A program made the translations under genes and the position numbers. Below the pieces are notes generated by a model. It was not told the origin of the DNA, did not search any database, and saw only the letters and a program-made list of their open reading frames with translations. 8,983 bases of DNA from Anaerolineales bacterium (lineage in GTDB: Bacteria; Chloroflexota; Anaerolineae; Anaerolineales; DRMV01). Positions within the stretch are counted from its first letter, which is position 1; every line of letters begins with the position of its first letter. The stretch lies in contig JALXBY010000012.1 in NCBI GenBank assembly GCA_026991215.1, positions 1-8,983 of the forward strand, written 5' to 3'. Of the stretch, positions 6,364-8,983 are shown in pieces.

Positions 6364-6695
6364 CCTTCGGCAAGGCCAACCCCGGTGGAGTAGCCCTCAG
6401 GGTCGTGGGCCGCAGAGAGGCGGGCCTTCCCCGAACGGGGATGCGGTGCGAGCCCGCCGGCTACGACGAGGGTGAATGGGCCGGGGTAGCCGCCCGCCCC
6501 AACGCCCTTCGGGGCCAGTAGGGTCGGGCCGGTCGCCCCCGTTACCGGGCCAGGGTATCGCCCTCCCCGCAGCCGCGGGGTCGGGCCGTACCTGGGAACG
6601 AGGGGGACCGGGCGCTACACAAGTCCGGTCCAACCAGGGTGGCACCGCGGGACTTCGCGCGTCCCGTCCCTGTGGGGCGGGACGCGTTTTTGTTT
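6364..6695 (+). promoter_or_regulatory. Tryptophan T-box riboswitch (tRNA-Trp sensing leader)
   Basis: The leader senses uncharged tRNA-Trp and lets transcription continue into trpE. Stem I base: ACCCCGG (6379-6385) with CCGGGGT (6481-6487). The specifier loop has AGTA (6389-6392) opposite GAA and then TGG (6477-6479), the tryptophan codon. Upper stem pairs are CCCTC (6394-6398) with GAGGG (6468-6472) and GTCGT (6402-6406) with ACGAC (6463-6467). The conserved AGAGAG (6414-6419) precedes the distal arm GCGGGC/GCCCGC. A stem II-like AGTA (6517-6520) and GGGAACG (6594-6600) follow. The T-box sequence AGGGTGGCACCGCG is at 6636-6649. Its bulge TGGC (6640-6643) can pair with a GCCA acceptor end, matching the G discriminator base expected of bacterial tRNA-Trp. 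Antiterminator: CAGGG (6635-6639) with CCCTG (6668-6672), and GCGGGAC (6647-6653) with GTCCCGT (6661-6667). This excludes the terminator. The leader accounts for the 405-base gap before trpE. Confidence 0.95.
6658..6695 (+). terminator. Intrinsic terminator of the T-box
   Basis: CGCGTCCCG (6658-6666) pairs exactly with CGGGACGCG (6678-6686), with a further CCC/GGG inside, and TTTTTGTTT follows at 6687-6695. Its 5' arm shares bases 6661-6670 with the antiterminator, so the two folds exclude each other. The ribosome-binding site of trpE starts directly after the T-run. Confidence 0.93.
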
Positions 6696-6707
6696 GGAGG
6701 TCGAACC

Positions 6708-8261
6708 ATGAGCGCATCCCCCACAACCTTGCCCCTTGGCCTGCCGGCCGGCTTCACCCTTGTCCCGGTGGGGTGGCCCCTGCCCCTGGATACCGAAACG
6801 CCCATCTCGGTACTGCTCAAACTCCAGGGCACCCTGCCCCTGTTCCTGCTGGAAAGCGTGGAGCAGGCCGCCCACATCGGCCGCTATTCCTTCCTTGGAC
6901 TGGGCGCGCGCTTTCAGGCCCGGGTCTTCCCCCACGGCGTGGAACTCCTCACGCCTTACGGCCCGCGGCGCCTCCCCCTTCCCCCAGACCAGGACCCACT
7001 GGACGTGCTGCGTCAAGTCACCAAGGCCCTGAAGGTGCAGCCACCCCTGGGCCTGGCCGCCGCCGACCTGCCGCCCTTCCACGGCGGTTGGGTGGGCTAC
7101 TGGGCCTACGATATGGTCCGCTTCTTCGAACGCCTGCCCCAACAGGCCCGGGACGACCTGGACCTGCCCTGGGCCTGGCTGGTCATCCCTGAAGTGCTCC
7201 TGGCCTTTGACCACGTACGTCGCCACGTACTGGCCTTCGTGTTGACCGAATCCCGGGAAGGTCAGCCCCTGGAAGACGCCCGCGCCCGGGCCGAAGCCCG
7301 GCTGAAGGACCTGCTCCGCCGCCTGGATGCCCCTCTGCCTGCGCCTCCCGCCGTCCCACCTTTCGAGGAAGGCGAACCCTGGCGCTCCAACCTCACGCAG
7401 GAAGTTTTCGAGGCCATGGTGCGGCGGGCCAAGGAATACATCGCGGCCGGGGACATCTTCCAGGTGGTGCTCTCCCAACGGCTCACCCGCACCACCCGCG
7501 CCCATCCCCTGACGATTTACCGGGTGCTGCGCGGCCTCAATCCTTCCCCCTACATGTTCTATCTGGACCTGGGGGGCCAACCGCATTTACGCCTCATTGG
7601 CGCGTCGCCGGAGATGCTGGTCCGTCTGCGGGACGGCGTGGCCGAAACCCGACCCATCGCGGGCACCCGGCCGCGGGGGCGCACCCCAGAAGAGGACGCG
7701 GCCCTGGAGGCCGACCTGAAGGCGGACCCCAAGGAGCGGGCCGAGCACGTCATGCTGGTGGACCTGGGGCGCAACGACCTGGGCCGGGTGTGCAAATACG
7801 GCACCGTGCAGGTGCCCGACTTCATGGTGGTGGAACGGTACTCCCACGTGATGCACCTGGTGAGCCGGGTGGTTGGGGAACTGCGTCCCGAATACGACGC
7901 GTGGGACCTGCTGCGGGCCGCGTTCCCCGCGGGCACGGTGAGCGGTGCCCCCAAAGTGCGGGCCATGGAAATCATCGACGAACTGGAACCGGTACGCCGC
8001 GGCCCCTACGCCGGCGCGGTGGGCTATATCGGCTTCCAGGGCAACATGGATACCTGCATCACCATCCGCACCATCGTGATGAAAGGCCAGACCGCCTACC
8101 TGCAGGCGGGCGCGGGCATCGTGGACGACAGCATCCCCCAACGGGAATGGGAGGAGACCCTGCACAAAGCCCGCGCCCTGGCCAAAGCCGTGGAGATGGC
8201 GGAAGCGGGCGGCCCGCAGTCCGCAGTCGGCCGTGAGCCTCGGGCAGTCAGCAGCCTGTAG
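6708..8261 (+). CDS. trpE: Anthranilate synthase component I
   Basis: The 517-residue TrpE converts chorismate and ammonia (from TrpG) to anthranilate and pyruvate, the first step of tryptophan synthesis, in the cytoplasm. The N-terminal domain contains LLES (47-50), the segment linked to tryptophan feedback inhibition. The chorismate-binding domain carries PIAGTRPRG (316-324), HVMLVDLGRND (347-357), GTVSGAPKVRAMEII (409-423) and GPYAGAVGYIGF further on. These motifs, the LLES segment and the Trp-specific T-box separate it from PabB. I chose the ATG at 6708 because GGAGGT lies 6 bases upstream. A longer reading from a GTG at 6639 begins inside the T-box bulge and translates the terminator, so it is not real. 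The last 14 residues (504-517) and the TAG stop are encoded by heptamer repeats and look like a foreign tail beyond the normal end of the enzyme. trpG follows after 101 bases. Confidence 0.97.
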   Translation: MSASPTTLPLGLPAGFTLVPVGWPLPLDTETPISVLLKLQGTLPLFLLESVEQAAHIGRYSFLGLGARFQARVFPHGVELLTPYGPRRLPLPPDQDPLDVLRQVTKALKVQPPLGLAAADLPPFHGGWVGYWAYDMVRFFERLPQQARDDLDLPWAWLVIPEVLLAFDHVRRHVLAFVLTESREGQPLEDARARAEARLKDLLRRLDAPLPAPPAVPPFEEGEPWRSNLTQEVFEAMVRRAKEYIAAGDIFQVVLSQRLTRTTRAHPLTIYRVLRGLNPSPYMFYLDLGGQPHLRLIGASPEMLVRLRDGVAETRPIAGTRPRGRTPEEDAALEADLKADPKERAEHVMLVDLGRNDLGRVCKYGTVQVPDFMVVERYSHVMHLVSRVVGELRPEYDAWDLLRAAFPAGTVSGAPKVRAMEIIDELEPVRRGPYAGAVGYIGFQGNMDTCITIRTIVMKGQTAYLQAGAGIVDDSIPQREWEETLHKARALAKAVEMAEAGGPQSAVGREPRAVSSL

Positions 8262-8345
8262 GCAGCGGTCAGCAGTCAGCGGTGAGCAGTCAGCAGTCAG
8301 CAGTCAGCAGTGAGACGAACGACCAACGACGAACGACGAACGACC
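8217..8345 (+). repeat. Heptamer repeat array inside the trpE end and the trpE-trpG gap
   Basis: Units of seven bases follow one another in one register from 8217 to about 8345, 18 units plus 3 bases. The first eight (8217-8272) are degenerate versions of CAGTCAG. The next six (8273-8314) are CAGTCAG four times, CGGTGAG and CAGTGAG. The last four (8315-8342) are ACGAACG three times and ACCAACG. The unit family changes at 8315 without a phase break. The array supplies the last 14 codons and stop of trpE and fills most of the gap. It has no spacers, so it is not CRISPR. Similar short tandem heptamers (STRR) are known in cyanobacteria; a relation is not shown. Confidence 0.9.
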
Positions 8346-8362
8346 ATCAACGGGAGGTCCCC

Positions 8363-8935
8363 ATGATTCTCCTCATCGACAACTACGACTCCTTCACCTA
8401 CAACCTGGCCCAGGCCCTGGGCATGTTGGGGGAAGAGGTCGTGGTCGTGCGCAACGACGCGCTGAGCCTGGAAGACATCCGACGGATGCAACCGAAAGCC
8501 ATCGTGATTTCCCCCGGTCCGGGCACCCCTTACGACGCGGGCATTTCCCTGGACGTCATCCGGCACCTGCACCGGGAGTTCCCCATCCTGGGCGTGTGCT
8601 TAGGCCATCAGTGCCTGGCCGAAGCCTTCGGCGGCCGGGTGGACCGGGCGCAGCGTCGTATGCACGGCAAGACCAGTCTGGTACACTATCGTTCCCATCC
8701 CCTCTTTGAAGGGATGCCCAACCCCTTCGAGGCCATGCGCTACCACAGCCTGGTGGTCTACGACCCGGTTCCCGACCCCCTGGAAGTGCTGGCCCGTACC
8801 GAAGAAGGGGAAATCATGGCCCTGGCCCACCGGGAATATCCTGTTTTTGGCGTACAATTCCACCCAGAAAGCATCCTGACCCAGGAAGGACTGCGGCTCT
8901 TGAGGAATTTTTTGGCAATCAGCAGTCAGCGGTGA
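8363..8935 (+). CDS. trpG: Anthranilate synthase component II (glutamine amidotransferase)
   Basis: The 190-residue class I glutamine amidotransferase hydrolyses glutamine and delivers ammonia to TrpE. Visible motifs are DNYDSFTYNL (6-15), SPGPGTP with the oxyanion loop, GVCLGHQ with nucleophile C79, and FHPES with H167 and E169, which complete the triad. Length is normal for TrpG/PabA. In many bacteria one protein serves both anthranilate and p-aminobenzoate synthesis, so a shared PabA role is possible. The ATG at 8363 is supported by GGGAGG about 6 bases upstream. An in-frame GTG at 8282 would begin inside the heptamer array and add 27 repeat-encoded residues, so it is rejected. The last five codons (ISSQR) and the TGA stop lie in a second heptamer array. 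The 101-base gap after trpE excludes the overlap coupling often seen for this pair. Other trp genes may follow beyond the window. Confidence 0.95.
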   Translation: MILLIDNYDSFTYNLAQALGMLGEEVVVVRNDALSLEDIRRMQPKAIVISPGPGTPYDAGISLDVIRHLHREFPILGVCLGHQCLAEAFGGRVDRAQRRMHGKTSLVHYRSHPLFEGMPNPFEAMRYHSLVVYDPVPDPLEVLARTEEGEIMALAHREYPVFGVQFHPESILTQEGLRLLRNFLAISSQR

Positions 8936-8983
8936 GTAGTCCGCGGTGAGCAGTCGGCAGTGAGCAGTCCGCCGACCGCGGAC
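8916..8983 (+). repeat. Second heptamer array at the trpG 3' end, running off the window
   Basis: From 8916 nine full heptamers and five more bases stay in one register: CAATCAG, CAGTCAG, CGGTGAG, TAGTCCG, CGGTGAG, CAGTCGG, CAGTGAG, CAGTCCG and CCGACCG. They belong to the same family as the CAGTCAG units after trpE but are more degenerate. The array encodes the last residues and the TGA stop of trpG (8933-8935). Confidence 0.85.
8939..8983. repeat. 9-bp inverted repeat within the second heptamer array
   Basis: GTCCGCGGT (8939-8947) and ACCGCGGAC (8975-8983) are exact reverse complements separated by 27 bases. A competing inner pair, GTCGGC (8953-8958) with GCCGAC (8971-8976), overlaps the second arm. 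The hairpin begins just after the trpG stop. No T-run is visible before the window ends, so a terminator role cannot be judged. The heptamers after trpE do not fold this way. Confidence 0.5.

Noticed and set aside
6639..6707. Upstream GTG start adding 23 residues to TrpE
   Set aside because: The extra codons are the T-box bulge, antiterminator and terminator. The ATG at 6708 has a GGAGGT at proper spacing.
6364..6707. Leader-peptide (ribosome-stalling) trp attenuator
   Set aside because: I saw no convincing short leader ORF with tandem Trp codons, while the T-box specifier, antiterminator and terminator are all present.
8217..8345. CRISPR array
   Set aside because: Repeat units are seven bases long, directly joined, with no unique spacers and no cas genes nearby.
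8282..8362. Upstream GTG start adding 27 residues to TrpG
   Set aside because: The extension would be encoded by the heptamer array. TrpG proteins begin at the MILLIDNYDSF segment, which has its own ribosome-binding site.

Overview
The window is GC-rich, densely coded bacterial DNA. It is most likely from a member of the Chloroflexota, probably an Anaerolineae/Ardenticatenia/Thermoflexia-like lineage. This assignment is inferred from three things: a lipoprotein with a Pro/Thr linker and many modules, a T-box-controlled trpE in a high-GC genome, and heptamer repeat arrays between genes. No rRNA or other phylogenetic marker is present, so the assignment is tentative. Nothing in the window is recognisably phage, transposon or CRISPR.

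Left part (1-1160, minus strand): the start of an FHA-domain protein cut by the window edge, preceded in the same orientation by a TIGR00266/AIM24-family protein. A consensus -10 box (TATAAT) lies just upstream of the AIM24 gene, next to a perfect inverted repeat. Centre-left (1326-3800, plus strand): a divergently transcribed 824-residue secreted lipoprotein. It has three similar beta-rich modules, one carboxypeptidase-regulatory-like module and a C-terminal region that looks like a degenerate glycosidase-type barrel. A 375-base gap (3801-4175) follows, with three hairpins, a TATAAT box and a structured leader. It precedes a P1B-type heavy-metal ATPase (4176-6302) with unusual metal-site motifs: APC in the membrane, HEMSE in the last helix, and a one-cysteine HMA domain.

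Right part (6303-8983, plus strand): the start of a tryptophan operon. A near-consensus promoter (TTGACA, 17 bases, TATACA) drives a complete tRNA-Trp T-box leader. The AGTA/GAA-TGG specifier loop, the TGGC acceptor-pairing bulge, the antiterminator and the competing terminator are all readable. trpE and trpG follow, encoding the two subunits of anthranilate synthase. The -10 box sits inside a perfect 9-bp-arm palindrome, so a DNA-level control may be added to the T-box.

The most unusual structure is a heptamer repeat array that starts inside the 3' end of trpE, fills the trpE-trpG gap and switches from CAGTCAG-type to ACGAACG-type units without losing the 7-base register. A second array starts inside the 3' end of trpG and runs off the window. 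In both genes the last codons and the stop codon come from the repeat.
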